64,000 nt of DNA from positions 50,537,501-50,601,500 of the forward strand of contig CM056573.1 in assembly GCA_029721435.1 (NCBI GenBank), read 5' to 3'. Below, in pieces: positions 11,956 through 24,559 of the stretch. The DNA comes from Gymnothorax reevesii. Its lineage: Eukaryota > Chordata > Actinopteri > Anguilliformes > Muraenidae. Below the pieces are notes generated by a model, which saw only the letters and a program-made list of their open reading frames with translations, made no database searches and was not told the origin of the DNA. The position numbers and the translations under genes are program-made. Every line of letters begins with the position of its first letter. Within the stretch, counting starts at the first letter, position 1.

Positions 11956-13864
11956 GGGGTGCGTTTCCCGAACATCGACGGAAGTCAGCTTTGAACTAAG
12001 TTTAACGATGCATCGTACCATCTAACGAACATCAGAAGAACGATGGTTTCCCAAAACCTTCGTACCTTGTTCATACCATAGTAGTCTGAACCATGTTAGT
12101 TTGAATGACATTAGTTTGAACCATGATAGTATCACCGATTGTCGCTCGAACAACATTACCAGCAGCACTCACGGTCTGATTTTCACTGCGGGAAGCTTAA
12201 AAACTTGGTATTTGTGCCTTAATACGGCAGTTGTGATCGATATTACAATTCCAATTTGTCGTTTTGGCATATCATTTTGTGATTATATACAAACTAGCTA
12301 CAATACAATATACCATTTAAATGAAAAGACACTTTAAGCAACGATCCTTTGGAAGAAAAAAAATCTCAAGAACGATTTGCCATTTCAGTGCATTTAAAGA
12401 GATGAGCTCCACCAGCGAATACAAAATCCTTAAACTCATAAGTCAGTAACATTCTTAACAGTTATATATACATACTAAGCTATGTTGCTACACTAAGCAA
12501 ATTCCATGGTGTAGTGGGCAAAGTCAACTTCGTGTGCTACTGAATCTCCATCGACTGTGGGTTCGACTCCCACACTGAGATGTAGTTTTTTTTTTCCCAC
12601 ACTGTCTTTTTATTCATGGCAATGTGTGCTCCGATGAACAAGTGATCATTAAATTTAGACGATTTGTGTGTCACGTTGTCTCTTTTGATATAGGTACTAA
12701 ATTTTTTTTTAAGGTCACCCACCTTATTCATGGGCGTAGAAATACACACACAGACAAAAATGGAATATGAAAAGTAAACATTTTTATTTCTTTTTCCCAA
12801 CTTAAAATTTATTTCATTGACTCAAAGAAAAAAAAATTGCATGAGACGACAAAAAAAATATATTCTGAGGGCCACGGATAGAGATGCAGTGCAGTGGATA
12901 AGAGGGGCGGAGAGGGGGGTGATAGAGGGATTGCCAGCTCGACATTACTAAGGAAAGGAGCAGCTCTAAGGAGTGCACTACAGAGGACCGGTGGTGGGAG
13001 CTCCGGTCTTTCAGCCTCCTCTTACTCCTTAGGAGAGTTTTGTCCATGCTAAGCCCAGAAGTGCTGGCAGGAGTCCCAGGGGTATAGATATCTGTGATAT
13101 GCACAATTCCCTAACATGAGTGTCTTTCCCCCTCTGCCCACTTCCTCTAAACTCATTTACGCCTTGTCCCCCCAACATTGGGCACCCACATGCAGGACCC
13201 CTCAACATTGGCCCTCCTCTCACTGGGCCACTCCACACTGGGCCCCCTCTGGCATGGCTTTCTGTGTGTCAGGGCCGCTCTTTCTCGTGAGTCTCCAGAA
13301 TCCTCTCGGCACTTCATCCACGTCCTGCACAGCATGGCTGTCACAGCAAATGTCCAGCTCCCTGATGATGAGGCGATCTCTGTAAAGGATGCTGAAGATG
13401 ACAGTGCATTCCACAGACCACAAGGAATGACAAATGTTATGCAAAAAGACCTCCATCTCCCCCACACCCTTTCTTTTCTGTTTTTCCCGAGTAGCTACAT
13501 TTTCAAATCACAGTGTTGATGTTGTATATGTTTGTACACCAAGATCATCGAACATTTTCAGCTACTGACCTTATGTTTACCTTTCGAGGACTGCATTTTC
13601 CGACGCAATCACCCGGAACTAAGTTTCTGACTACAGCTGGGGAGCAGTAGTTGGAACTACACAACTTAACGACAGTGGTTGTGAACGTTTGTTCGAACTA
13701 CGGTTTTGGGGAACACCTGCGTCATTTAACGATGGTTCGCACTACGTAAGTTACCTTGATAGTTTGAACGATGGTTTTGGGAAACACTGGTGGCGCAACT
13801 ACATAGTTCAAACTATGTAAGGTGCTAACTTACTTAGCAACTACGCTTTTGGGAAATTCACCCC
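11956..13864. mobile_element. Non-autonomous DNA element with GTTTCCCAAAA repeats
   Basis: The left end GGGGTGCGTTTCCCGAA (11956) and the complement of the right end GGGGTGAATTTCCCAAAA (ending 13864) form imperfect inverted termini. The TIR-like phrase recurs inside: GATGGTTTCCCAAAACC near 12043 and its inverse (GGTTTTGGGGAACACC near 13701; GGTTTTGGGAAACAC near 13768). No matching target duplication seen, so the superfamily is open (PIF/Harbinger-like ends are one possibility). The interior at 12840-13500 is GC-rich with a 113-codon frame of unknown nature. Confidence 0.5.
12505..12596 (+). repeat. tRNA-like sequence with Pol III boxes (SINE head relic)
   Basis: The A-box-like TGGTGTAGTGGGCAAAG and a canonical B box GGTTCGACTCC (12560-12570), flanked by paired TGTGG/CCACA stems, are followed by a run of ten T at about 12586-12595 that could end Pol III transcription. 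The acceptor stem is not convincing, so this is probably a tRNA-derived SINE head or tRNA pseudogene. Confidence 0.5.
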
Positions 13865-14018
13865 TGGCACTAGTACACTACTCTGTTGTAATTTTTACTT
13901 GTGTGCAGACTGGGAGACCACCGCAAATTTCAAACCCAGCGATAGCAGTGATTAGCACATTAAGGGCTAAGATATCTTACAATATTACCTGCACAGAACA
14001 GTGCAAACAGGGTCAAAT

Positions 14019-14883
14019 GCTGGGTTTACACATAACGACAACAAGTCAGGAATGCCGAGAATCAGGAATTTGAATTGAATTTGATGATTCGGGGCAGAGG
14101 CGTCATGCGCTGTCACGAACTGTGCCACACATTACGATTAATGGCAGGAATCGCTGGCGAATCATCACGAATCATTACGCACGGTCAAGAATATTGTCTC
14201 GCACTGTTGTGTGCTGTTGTGCGCCATTGCGAATCGTTATGTTCTGTCTCGAATCTGTCACGAATCAGACCAAGAAACGTCCACATACTTTTACATCTGC
14301 TTGTATCACCCCCCGCCCCAGCTAATATCGGCTCATACCTGTACTCTTCTTTCCTCTTTAATTCTCTACCTGACACTGGTTGCTCCTACTCTTTCACCAC
14401 TCACCACCACCCCCTGGGACCAACTGGCTTTATAAATCGCGGCAGCTTCAAAAATTCCGTTCCTTGCACATTTTATCATTACTTTCGGTGAAAAATTTCG
14501 CTATCTAGCACTCCTAAAGAGCATATTATGCACTGTGGATGCTATTTTCGGCCGCTATGTACAGAATGTGACAGTATGAGCTCCAAGAACCATCACAAAT
14601 ACACTATGATTTTTGTCACGCTCTATTACAAATCACCACTAATCACCACGAATTGACACGCTCAGTTGCGAACTCCAGAAATCGAGGGTGATTCATGACA
14701 TTCGTGGAAGATTTTTTAGCAGCCAAAAACATGCTCAACGAATATCACAAATGCCACAAACCGGCACGAACTGTTAAGAACACTATTCAGATACATTAAT
14801 TCACGTTACGAGTGTGACGAATGTGCCACGAATTATGGTAAAATGATAATTTGTAATGCATCGTGGCTATGCGTAAACCCAGC
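14019..14883. mobile_element. 865-bp MITE-like element rich in CACGAAT motifs
   Basis: Inverted termini GCTGGGTTTACACATAACGA (left) and GCTGGGTTTACGCATAGC (complement of right). The interior is dominated by degenerate copies of CACGAATC in one orientation (about 14113, 14166, 14263, 14648, 14771, 14827 and others). No coding capacity. The target duplication is unclear. Confidence 0.6.
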
Positions 14884-15890
14884 TTTACTCTGATGTAAAA
14901 AGTGGGAGGCCCCAGTGAGAAGAAGGATGAAGGCATTAGGCACCTTACAAGTCCTCGGCTGGCAGTTACAATAAAAAGCACCCACATAACACCAGTCCCA
15001 ATCTCTAGTACACTGCCCTCTGGGCAGAGATTCAAAGAAAAAGCTCTATCTGAGACTGGCCAATTAAAGGAAAGGATTGAAATGGGCGGGGGGGAAAAAA
15101 CAGACCTTGGGTGAAAGATGATTCAAAAAATGTTTTGTGGACAGACAAATCTAAGTTTGAGGATTTTGGATTGTAAAGAAGAACATTTGTGAAGTGCATC
15201 TAACTCATTTACGCGCTTCCCCTTGACGGAAAGAGACATGCTATTGATTCTGGGTTTATTATCTATGGTGTCTGACAGTTGGGTTCCTTAAACGTTTATA
15301 TTTGTTGACCCGTCACATAAATCTATTTTCTATACCAGTTAGAGCGGAACTTCCTCTGATTAGTACTAAAGTGATAGTTCCAAAGAGTTACTGAAATAAG
15401 ATTTTAAAAGAAGGCTTTTTACTCGTCATCGAGTATTTTTACAACATGGTATTGACATTTTTTAGTCAGTAAATGACTTGAGTGCTTCTTTTAACACCGT
15501 AGGTCGCAGAATCTAATGGGTCATATGTTTCGGTCTACCAGTACAGAAATTCTCACCAAAAAAAAAAACCTGCAAAAATTTGCGTTGGAATATGAACTTA
15601 AACCAGCGACTGCTCACTGATTAACCACTATTGAAAAATCCGTGTTATGTCAGTGTTTGTCTTAATCTCCAATTCTTCCTATCTGCCTTATCAGTGAAGT
15701 ATATCTTTTTTTTTAAAGAATTTCAATTTTTAGGAACAGTTTCCTTTCCCTGGGTTGTCAATGATCAAGTATACCATCTTTACCAAAACAAATTGAAGAA
15801 TACAAAAAACTAGATAATTCCATTGATTGCCTGAATTGCTCTTCCATAGCTGAGCTCATCAAGAACACGAAAGGAAATTTTAAACAAAAT
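14884..15890. other. Mostly unrecognised; one transposase scrap
   Basis: At about 15108-15185 the plus strand reads KNVLWTDKSKFEDFG-like residues, which resembles the first catalytic Asp region of a Tc1-like transposase. Nothing convincing surrounds it. The remainder is unrecognised AT-rich sequence. Confidence 0.35.
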
Positions 15891-16072
15891 AAAATCAAAC
15901 AAAAAACAGCAGATGTCTGAAAAAATGTCTAACACCTGTACAACAGATCTTGAAAACAATGGGAAAACAAACAAGGTTAAAACGATGCAAAGTAGTTTCC
16001 AAGTTCCCCCATTAAAGGAGCAGAATCTGAGGACGATGCGATGCAGTTGGGGGGCAGGGGGGAGCGCAGGTC

Positions 16073-17512
16073 CTACATCTCGGTTTCGATGTCGGGAGGT
16101 TTCTCGTTCTCGTACTTGTTCTCTTGGCTGATGAGCTGGTATGGTTTCTTTTTCTCCTTCACCTCCACCACAGAGTTCCCCATCTCTGTGTCCTTGGTCT
16201 GCAGCTCATGCCGGGACAGGTACTCCGCAATGACGGTTCCAATTGTGTCTCCCAGGAAGTTGGTGGTCTTGCGCAGGCGGTCGAGCAACCAATTTACCGC
16301 AATGATGAGAGGGATGTCATCGGTGGGAAGTCCAACAGAGGTCAACATGATCACCATGGTGATCAGGTCAGCCTGCGGTATCCCAGCAGCCCCAATTCTG
16401 GCTGCGGCGGCAGTGATACTGATGGTGATGATCTGGCCGAAGTTCATGTCCATGTTGTTGATCTAGGAGATAAAGATGGTCACCACGGCCTCGTATAGTG
16501 CAGTGCCGTCCATGTTAATTGTAGCTCCCACTGGCAGCTGGAAGAGGGTCACCCGCTTGTCCACATTATTGTTCTCCTCCAGACACTCATAGGTGATCGG
16601 CAGGGTCGCTGAGCTGGAAGAGGTTGCCAAGGCAGTGATGAGAGCCTGCAGCAGAGCAGCGATGAAGATGAAGGGGTTCTTCATTCCCAGCTGACCGCCC
16701 ATCTACGCGAAGTCATCCATCTCCATGATCTCCCCAGCTATCAGAAACAGGATACCAATGGGAGCATACCACATGATAATCACAGCCAGCCCCACGATGG
16801 CTTTGTTGAGGCAGTCAAAGAAGTCTCATAAGGGCTGCCCGAAGCAGATGATGAAGACCACCAGGCCCAGGAATCACTTCCTCCCACGTGATTTCCTGGG
16901 TAGTGTCATCGTCATGGTCACTACCCTCTTCCCCTATTGTGTCTTGAACTGATGGCTGCGCTCTTGCACCAGGTTTGGAGGAAACATGTTTCTGATGAGG
17001 TCGAGGAAGGCGTTGGCTGGGCTGATTTGCACAATCTGCTGCTAGTTCCAAAACTCGTCCTTATAAACCTTGCCTGGGTGGATGATCAGCACCATGATGA
17101 TGCTGATGAAGACTGCGATGACGGCTGTAGTTGGGTGGTACATCACTGCGCACCTGCCCATCTTCCCCGAAGCCCGTCTGTCCAGCACTGCCATGCCTGC
17201 AATGAGACTGGAGACCAGCAGGGAGACCATCAGTACTTGCAGCATGCACAATCAGCAGCTCCCCAGGGAAAGAAAAGTACTTCACCTCGCGGTAGGACAT
17301 CTTGTAGAGCCACAGAACAAAATCCAGTAGTAGATGATGTCGGCAGCAACAGTGAAGATGACGAAACCATTCCTCTGCAGGAAACCCTTGACGTCGTCCT
17401 TGGTGATGTTCTCCACCTTCTTCTGGGCTTTCATAGAGTGCACCTGGATGCCCTGTCAGATCTGCGGGACCCGGCTCTATGGCAGTGGGTTCTCTCCATT
17501 ACTCTGTGCCAT
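16073..17512 (-). pseudogene. slc1a3: slc1a3 (EAAT1/GLAST) processed pseudogene
   Basis: An intronless, decayed copy of a glutamate transporter. The functional protein is a plasma-membrane Na+-coupled glutamate carrier of glia. Minus-strand frames from the start at 17512 give MAQSNGENP, then DDVKGFLQRNGFVIFTV (about 17340-17400), SSLIAGMAVLDRRASGKMG (about 17160-17215), [16 protein letters not shown] (about 16975-17025), [11 protein letters not shown] (about 16595-16630), the signature NMDGTALYE (about 16490-16520), [11 protein letters not shown], and the end PPDIETEM with the stop at 16073-16075. The C-terminus resembles SLC1A3 rather than other SLC1 members. The coding region is about 480 codons against about 540 in the family; one loss is a segment of about 27 residues after GGQLGM (near 16685). 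It also has a TAG near 16464 and several frameshifts. Contiguity across many exon boundaries indicates retrotransposition. Leader sequence up to about 17750 and some 3' UTR below 16073 appear retained. The region is clearly GC-richer than its surroundings. Confidence 0.9.
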
Positions 17513-17759
17513 AGCCGTTCACTCACTCCACCAGACCGAACCGAACCGCTCAGCACTCTTCCCTCAACTGTCAGCCATGGAGACCTCAGTCCCCCCCAAC
17601 TTCACAGAGGACGATTAGTAGCCTTCACCCTTCAGCACGACACACGCAATCCCTGACTTGAGAAGAAGAACTGGAATCCGGACGGCGGTGTAGATCAGTT
17701 CCACGAATTTGTGAATGAAGTCGTCCTTAAAAAAAAAACCAGCCAGGAAAATTCAGTGA

Positions 17760-20700
17760 ATTAAAAGAAACGTTCAGTGGAGTTCCTTCCGAAAATTTTC
17801 TGTATCACAGCCCGAGTAGCTTCCCTCTCGGCAACACACCAGCAAAACGATTTGATTAAACTCATTTCAGTAAATCTTACATTTAAAGTATTAGCTTGTA
17901 TTTTCCAACTAACTGCAGCATATATACTGCATTGTGCTCGCTGCAGTGACTGAGAGAAGACTAGAAACTTCTTCTGCTTGCAGCCGTCTAGTGAGCTCCT
18001 CCCAATGGCCCATATATGACACAATTAGATAAATGTACAAAAAAAAAATGCAAGTCAATACAAGAATGATTGCGACCAAAGCATGACCGTTGACACAAAT
18101 ATTATATCCATTATTGGCACATGCATATCCAAGCATACTTCCCGACACATCCCAGCGCTGCGGTTGCTCAAACTGGGTAACTGTACGAATACTACAAATT
18201 GATAACTTGCGTTTCTATTTTTGCTGGATATAATTGCTACGGAAAATACATGGGTTACATGCAGAACAAATGAGAGGATGCTGTCATGGCAGTGGAAATA
18301 CAATGGTCTAAGGGTGCTTTGATGCTGATTAATTGAGAACTTTATCCACTTTCTCTTTATCTAGCCAGCCCAAGATGAATGCAAAAGTCGCATGCCGGTA
18401 CGCTGAAAAAATCCGCTGGTAAGCAAAAAATTGCGGCCGTTTCGTTACAGATAGGTCACCAGTGCCAGTATCTGCAACAACACTGATGGCTTCAGACAGT
18501 ATTCATAAACCTAGTTTTATCTATTATCTGAAGGCCTGTATAGCCGCTGCTGTCACAAGTAGCCTGTCAAGGCATAGCATATTAGGCTCAGTACCAGTTA
18601 GCGCACAAACAGCCGATTATGGACGCTTAGCTGGTTCGTCCACCTCCTGGGACTAGTTCCCAAAATGAAACCAATGCCGCGAATGTCTCAACATCAGAAA
18701 GTTCGGAAGACGATGATGCAGTCGTCAGAGTAGAGCCTAGTAGCAAGCGGAAGCCATCAACGACTGCGGACTGCGGAGCAAGTGAATATAGCCAGCTAGA
18801 ATTAGAATTAGCTCTAGGAAATGTCTGTTTAACTGTCCAATGAATCCCGATCTTTTCTGCCACTTTGCAGTCTCTTCCTTTTAACCAGTGCAATTGGCAC
18901 AGTTTAAAATAATCACGGAAACTAGGTAGCTATATACTGTGGAGATACTGATATTGCAAATAGATCATTTCGCTGGCATCAAATTAGCCGCAAGTAATTG
19001 GACTAAGATATCTTCACGAGAAGCATCAGACGTTATTGCACAACACTTCCTATCAGATATGAAATACTGCATTGTCTTTGACTATAAAGTTAGATTGGTT
19101 TCTGGATTTGACATTCATATTGTGAATGGCTGCGTCATAAATTCATAGACTAGCTACAAACACATTGCACACAGATGAAAAATAGCATAATATTGTTGCT
19201 AGCTCGTCATTTTAGCCATGGGTATCTTTCCAATATCAATTAACATTTCCCAATTAAATCTGCTGCCGAATCAGGATGAGCAGACCTTTGTAATGTGTGT
19301 TTAGCGACCTTGCCATGACATAGCTTGCGAACTTGGAATGTAGGTATACCGTTCACTAATAGTTCTTGGTCGTCTTTATGCATGGTCGAAGTAAGCAGTG
19401 TCCCTTATGCCTAAATACTTTGAATGCTCTCCCTCTGCAGCTGCTGCGAGGGAAATGCTGTGGGCACATTGTGCATTTACAGAGGGCTCGGCTCCGAGCA
19501 ATAGTAATTTTCAAATGACAGTAAAATTGTCCAATAATATTTCCATTATAAATGGGAGGGCTTTGTTGTCGCTAATATTATGACAAGTTCCGCCCGCTGT
19601 CCCCCAGGCAAATCACACACTAGCAAAATTTTTTTTCAAAGTAATAAAAAATTGGCGGTAAACAACCTAACGAGTTAACCTGAGTTGCTGGTTCGTGATA
19701 GCTGTGAAAATCGTTTTGAGTTTATGAAGAACTTTTTCTGGACTAATATTCAATGTGAAGTTTGAGTTGATCAGCTAGGGAAAACCTACACTAGACCTTA
19801 ATTTGATGCAAAAAACAAGGCTTTTGAGAGGCATTTCAACACAAGCAATAATGCACGATACCCATGGAAGAAGGAGGAAAATCTGTATTGCTGGGACTGG
19901 GTCCAGGGCCAAAACTGGACTCTCTGAGCGGGTGAAAAAGGCAATTAAATTATCATGAAACGGTAAGCTATTTGTAGGGCTGTGTCCTAAGTGATTTTTG
20001 TATTTTTTCTGTCGCAGCCAGTGTCTTGTGTATGTTACAAAATTTATTTGGGAAAAAAATTATACGGTATTGCTGAGATGGTGAAATAGAATAACTGGTA
20101 TTTAACTTTACAGGGGAAATGGAATGAAACTTTTAGCCACTGAAATAATTTTTGAGACTTCGCGGATGTGTAAGAACACAGCGTTAATTATTAATTAATT
20201 AAATCCTCTTGACTCCTTCGGCTTGCAATACTTCTTGTTTACAATTATTGACATCATATTCAGCCATACGCATCAGCGTGGTTGGCAAGAACAAGTGTAA
20301 ATCAATACAACAAAACCAACCTGCAGTTGTGAAACCGAGTCGGCAGTCTCTGAATATGTACAAAACCTTGACAGTACTGCGAAGGCAAGATATTTCTTTT
20401 AGCTTAAGTACAACGAAGGTCTGTGTTGGCTTCCAGATCCTCACGAGCTGAAAGGTTGGAGGAGCGACCCCTCCTTGGGTCTGGGTCGGCCTGATCATCA
20501 CTTGATTTTCCTTCATCGAACAGAAATTCAACATTTGTTGATCATCATTGATCAGTGAAAGTCGTACTTTTGCCAGAACGATTTTAAAAAGGGGTGCAAA
20601 TATATTTTGGGGGGTTTCATTTGTAATCAGGGGGATTAGAATTTATGATTAATATTTAATATCGCGAATGCATATACTGCGCATTCCCAAGCCACCTGGC

Positions 20701-21190
20701 GTGTCATCGGTATCACGGCTGCCGCCGTTACAGCTGCAGTAGACGTTTAACTCAAAATTTTCTTGACTGGATGTGCGATGGACGTTTTTTACATACTCAA
20801 ATGTTTCTCTGGGTACTCAAAATTCAAGCCAAAGAAGTACTGATCTTAGTCAATACTGATGGAGGTTGAAAACGGAATGCTCTCCAATACTAATATCTAA
20901 ACTGTCACTTAAATTCTCGCTATCGGAAAGTAAGGAACCTATGGAATTACTCAACACAAAAAAGATAAATCCCTCGCCATGACCAATAAACAAAATGTGA
21001 AAACTTAGCAAAATATCATGGTAGAAATGATGGAAAATATCTTGTGACTGACCCGACAGAAACTGACAGAAAGGTACAAACACGCCAGAGGGTCGACCGC
21101 ATCCAGTTCTTGCATCGAATTGCATCAATCCAAGTAGATTTTTTCGGTTATCTATCAGGAGTACATAGGTAACGTATTCCTGAACCCTTC
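17760..21190. other. Unrecognised sequence
   Basis: No known gene or repeat recognised. A stretch at 18660-18830 reads, in one plus frame, as a serine/acidic then basic segment (VSTSESSEDDDAVVRVEP, then SSKRKPST), like the disordered N-terminus of some transposase or zinc-finger proteins, but nothing follows to confirm it. Confidence 0.35.
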
Positions 21191-21539
21191 ACGAAATGGT
21201 TTGTGCAGTTAATAACGCTGCAACTGACTGGCATTATGACAAAAAGTGGAGGACAACTTTACCTCACTTATCAAATCAATTGTCATGTTGTGGCTTTTTG
21301 CCAACCATGGTGGTCAACAATCCCACGTGACCAGGTACGTGACATCACAAGAAGTATGTCTCCGGTACGTTCAATAAAATTTCTGGCAAGAACCCTGCAG
21401 GGTAAAACAAACCTTGAAAATGGAGTGCTAATATTTGCCAGGCCATGTGGATGGCACTTAACTGGAGCCAATTTTATCCTTTACAAAGAAAATTACCTAT
21501 AGTACTGCATCAAATTATCCAAGACCTACTTTGGAAAGA

Positions 21540-21720
21540 AGCTGTCAGCTGATATTCTGCCTGCAGTTGACAGGCCAGCACAGTCTCCAGATCGTCATTT
21601 TGAGCAGTTGTCGGACCAACTTCACAGTAGGGTCCCAAAAAATTGCACGTTAAGCCAATCCAAATGGTGGGAGGTGCTTCAGGAAGGATGGGGTGAAATT
21701 TACCCTAACAAATAGACAGT
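21540..21720 (+). pseudogene. Tc1/mariner-like transposase C-terminal relic
   Basis: The plus-strand frame reads PAVDRPAQSPDRHFEQLSDQ, then LHSRVPKNCTL, then VLQEGWGEIYPNK before a stop at about 21713. This is the final catalytic block of Tc1/mariner-type transposases (SPDL-x-P-I/F-E-x-LW-x-x-L, then E-x-W-x-x-I), with the Glu kept near 21604. Sequence from about 21280 may belong to it or to another scrap (IPRDQVRDITRSM), but the alignment is unclear. Confidence 0.6.
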
Positions 21721-21729
21721 CTGAATGTC

Positions 21730-22460
21730 TGTGATCTGCAGGCCTGTATTTGCTGCAAATGGAACATTATTGAATTTTTTCTTGATAAAATTGTTATTGG
21801 ATGTGGAAATCATATAACCTGGTCAAAATATCTTGAATAAATTGTTATTCAACTTATTAGATGAAAGCATGTTTTCTGGGAGCTCCCTACCTGACTAGGT
21901 GTGGAAGGTGGAAAGCTGCATCTAATCCCCCTCCCCCTCCCCATTGAACAGAGCCTACAGCAACAATGACATCAACAAGGTTATTGTCATATGTCGGTAT
22001 GACTATGTTATGAAACAATTATAGTCAACAGGCGGAGATGGGGTGCTGGAGGGCTATGAAGTGAGAGCAGCAAGAAGCTGCTTCTATGAAGATGAAATTA
22101 AATAAGGCTACTTTCCTGACTATCAAGCAATCATCTGATAGGGTGAAGTCAGGTGACTTAAGGAATCTCATGTGACTTTGATGGGCTGAAAACTACTGAA
22201 CGATAGCTGATCAAACAGCTTGGCATCATACCTGCCAGAATTGAGCCCCATTTGCATCAGGATACTTTGTCAAAAATAGTTTATCAAAGGTCAACAACCA
22301 TTCATTGACTTTGGTGCCATGGCTCTGTTCTGGGACCACATTGTCCATCCAGGTGTGCACCCAAAGGCAGGGAGCTGCAACCAACCCCCCAAACAAAACC
22401 ATGCCAGCCAAAGGCTAACTGTGCTTCAGGGTAAAATTGTGTGCTATGACTAGTGATATC
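21730..22460. other. Unrecognised sequence
   Basis: No gene or known repeat seen. Confidence 0.35.
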
Positions 22461-22464
22461 CCTA

Positions 22465-22810
22465 CGACTGGCATAATTTCTTTGAAGTCAATGCAAGAGA
22501 AATATGCCATGTGCAGTGTTCTATCTGTTGTGACAGCCCAGTTGCTTGTATAATTTCTCTTGAAGCCAAAATAAGAGAAACGTGGGGTGTGAAATCCTCT
22601 GTGCAGGGATGGCCCGGCGGCTGACAATTTTTCTTGAGACAATACAAGATAAATATGCCATGTAAAGTATTCTATATGTAGTGCAGTCTAGCAGCTGACA
22701 TGATTGCTCTCGAAGCCAACAATAGAGAAATATGCTTTGTGAAGTGTCCTGTGTAATGACAGCCCTACAGCTGACAATTTCTCTAGAGCCAATACAGGAT
22801 TAATACACTG
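22465..22810 (+). repeat. Diverged tandem repeat, about 75-bp unit, 4-5 copies
   Basis: Units begin at about 22478, 22552, 22625, 22700 and 22780 with ATTTCTCTTGAAGCCAA-like phrases, followed by AGAGAAATATGCCATGTG and GACAGCCC-like segments. The copies are clearly diverged, so the array is old. Confidence 0.75.
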
Positions 22811-24260
22811 AATGATATAACTTTGTGCAAGACTACTATCATGCTGTTATTTCCTCTGATTTCAACAATACAAGTGAAACCTTAAAGTTTAATCAGAATC
22901 ACACATTTCTCAAACACTGCCACACTGCAGTTAACAGTAAACCCTGGCATGAACCTTCTCAAGAACAAGCCTGTGGTTACAATGGCAAGGAAAAAATTTC
23001 TTTTGTGGAATGAAATATGAAGAAACCTTTGGAGGAACTTAGCTTAAGGAGGTTCATGGTTTCTGACATGGTCAAAAAGTCAGTTGAAAAAGCCAGTCCT
23101 GGATTTGGAATCAGCAGGGTTGGTGCCATCAACTGGACATTTTAATGGAGGAGACCAGGTAGCACTTTAGCAGTGGGCCAGATAGCAGCAATGGCAAATA
23201 CCAACAGCAGCGTGCTTGGGGCAGGGCCCCTCTGCAAACATGGAGGAAGAACACAAAATCAGGCATTTAGTGGAGGGCTGCAAGTGGCAGCAGTGATTAG
23301 GCTATGACTGCATATATGATGACACTAAGTGCATGATGATGCAAAGTTTTTGATTCCCTTGATGCTAATATTGTAAGGACATATAGTGCAATACATGAGA
23401 ATGCCATGTACTCATTACATTTAAGTTGATATCACAGAAAAAGGAAAAATATGCTATGATTGGAGACTGCAAATGAGCATGCATAAAGCTGAGAGCCGAG
23501 AATGCTGTGCGAGTACCCCTTAAACCAATGGTGCAGGCAGACCCCAAAGACCTGAGGCTAATGTCTATGGGCCCTTGGAGCCAGAGGCCATGTGCTCCCA
23601 TAATTATGACATTTAGCAAGTGGCACACGGTTAGAGGACAAAGGATATTCAAAGCAGGCAGAGGTGAGGCAATACCAAATGAAGCAGACGGATGTTGGGC
23701 AGATGACTGGGGGCATTGTAAAGTACATACCTAAAACACGAATGCAGGTTACTATAAAATGACTTAATAATGGGTTAGCTAAAAATGAAATATGAGACAT
23801 GGCCTTGGAAAGGGATGGAGATACACCAGGGTGTCAAAGATTGTTTTTTCACTTGGTAGTATGCTTCCATAATGATGGTCACATAGCATTGCACAAGCTA
23901 AAGTTTGACAACATGGGGTAAATACTAGAGAAGTATCAACAATGCTGGCCTACTAGACAACGTGCCTCAATGCAGTGGCATTGCTGGGCATGTGCGAGAT
24001 AAGCCTTAGCTTGACATGAGCTTTTTCATGCAATCACTTATGGAAAACGACCTGCAGGATCACAGAAATTAGAATACCTACTTGTGTGGCTGATCTATGC
24101 TCTGAACATTCCCTGTGGTGTGTTGTAGAGAAAGTTGGTCGAAATTACGTCCTCTTGACAAACTACAAGATTTTAAATGGCTGAGCACTCCAGTAGTCAG
24201 CATTTGTAACTGGATGATCGTTAGCAAAGAAATACAAGTTCCAAGAATGTAGATGCATTA
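22811..24260. other. Unrecognised sequence
   Basis: No gene or repeat family recognised. Less AT-rich than its neighbours. Confidence 0.35.
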
Positions 24261-24559
24261 TACGATTTCCGTTTCATTTTCATTTTATTTGCAATATGGT
24301 GGAGCACGTATTGCAAATGACAATGCAAATGGGGAATGTATTTGAATTTTCAATTTCTTGTAAAAAGTGCATACATAGATTTGAAACTGAAAACACAAAC
24401 TGGACAATTAGGTTATCACTTTCACGATGACAATTTTTTCAATCCTTCATTTAAATTTCCATTACAGAAATTCCGAAAATTCCCAACATTATCAGTTTTC
24501 ATTCATTACACATTCATGTTAACTCATTCGACGTCGTCAGTTTTAGTGGCATATTTATG

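Noticed and set aside
12505..12596. A functional tRNA gene
   Set aside because: The B box and terminator are good, but a paired acceptor stem and standard anticodon arm are not convincing.
13116..13519. Overlapping frames of 113, 104 and 89 codons on both strands
   Set aside because: GC-rich interior of a non-autonomous element; no domain recognised in any frame.
16041..17656. Plus-strand frames of up to 239 codons
   Set aside because: Antisense shadows of the GC-rich slc1a3 pseudogene; the protein similarity is on the minus strand.
22465..22810. CRISPR-like spaced repeats
   Set aside because: The repeats are diverged and the spacers are also similar; a eukaryotic tandem array explains it.
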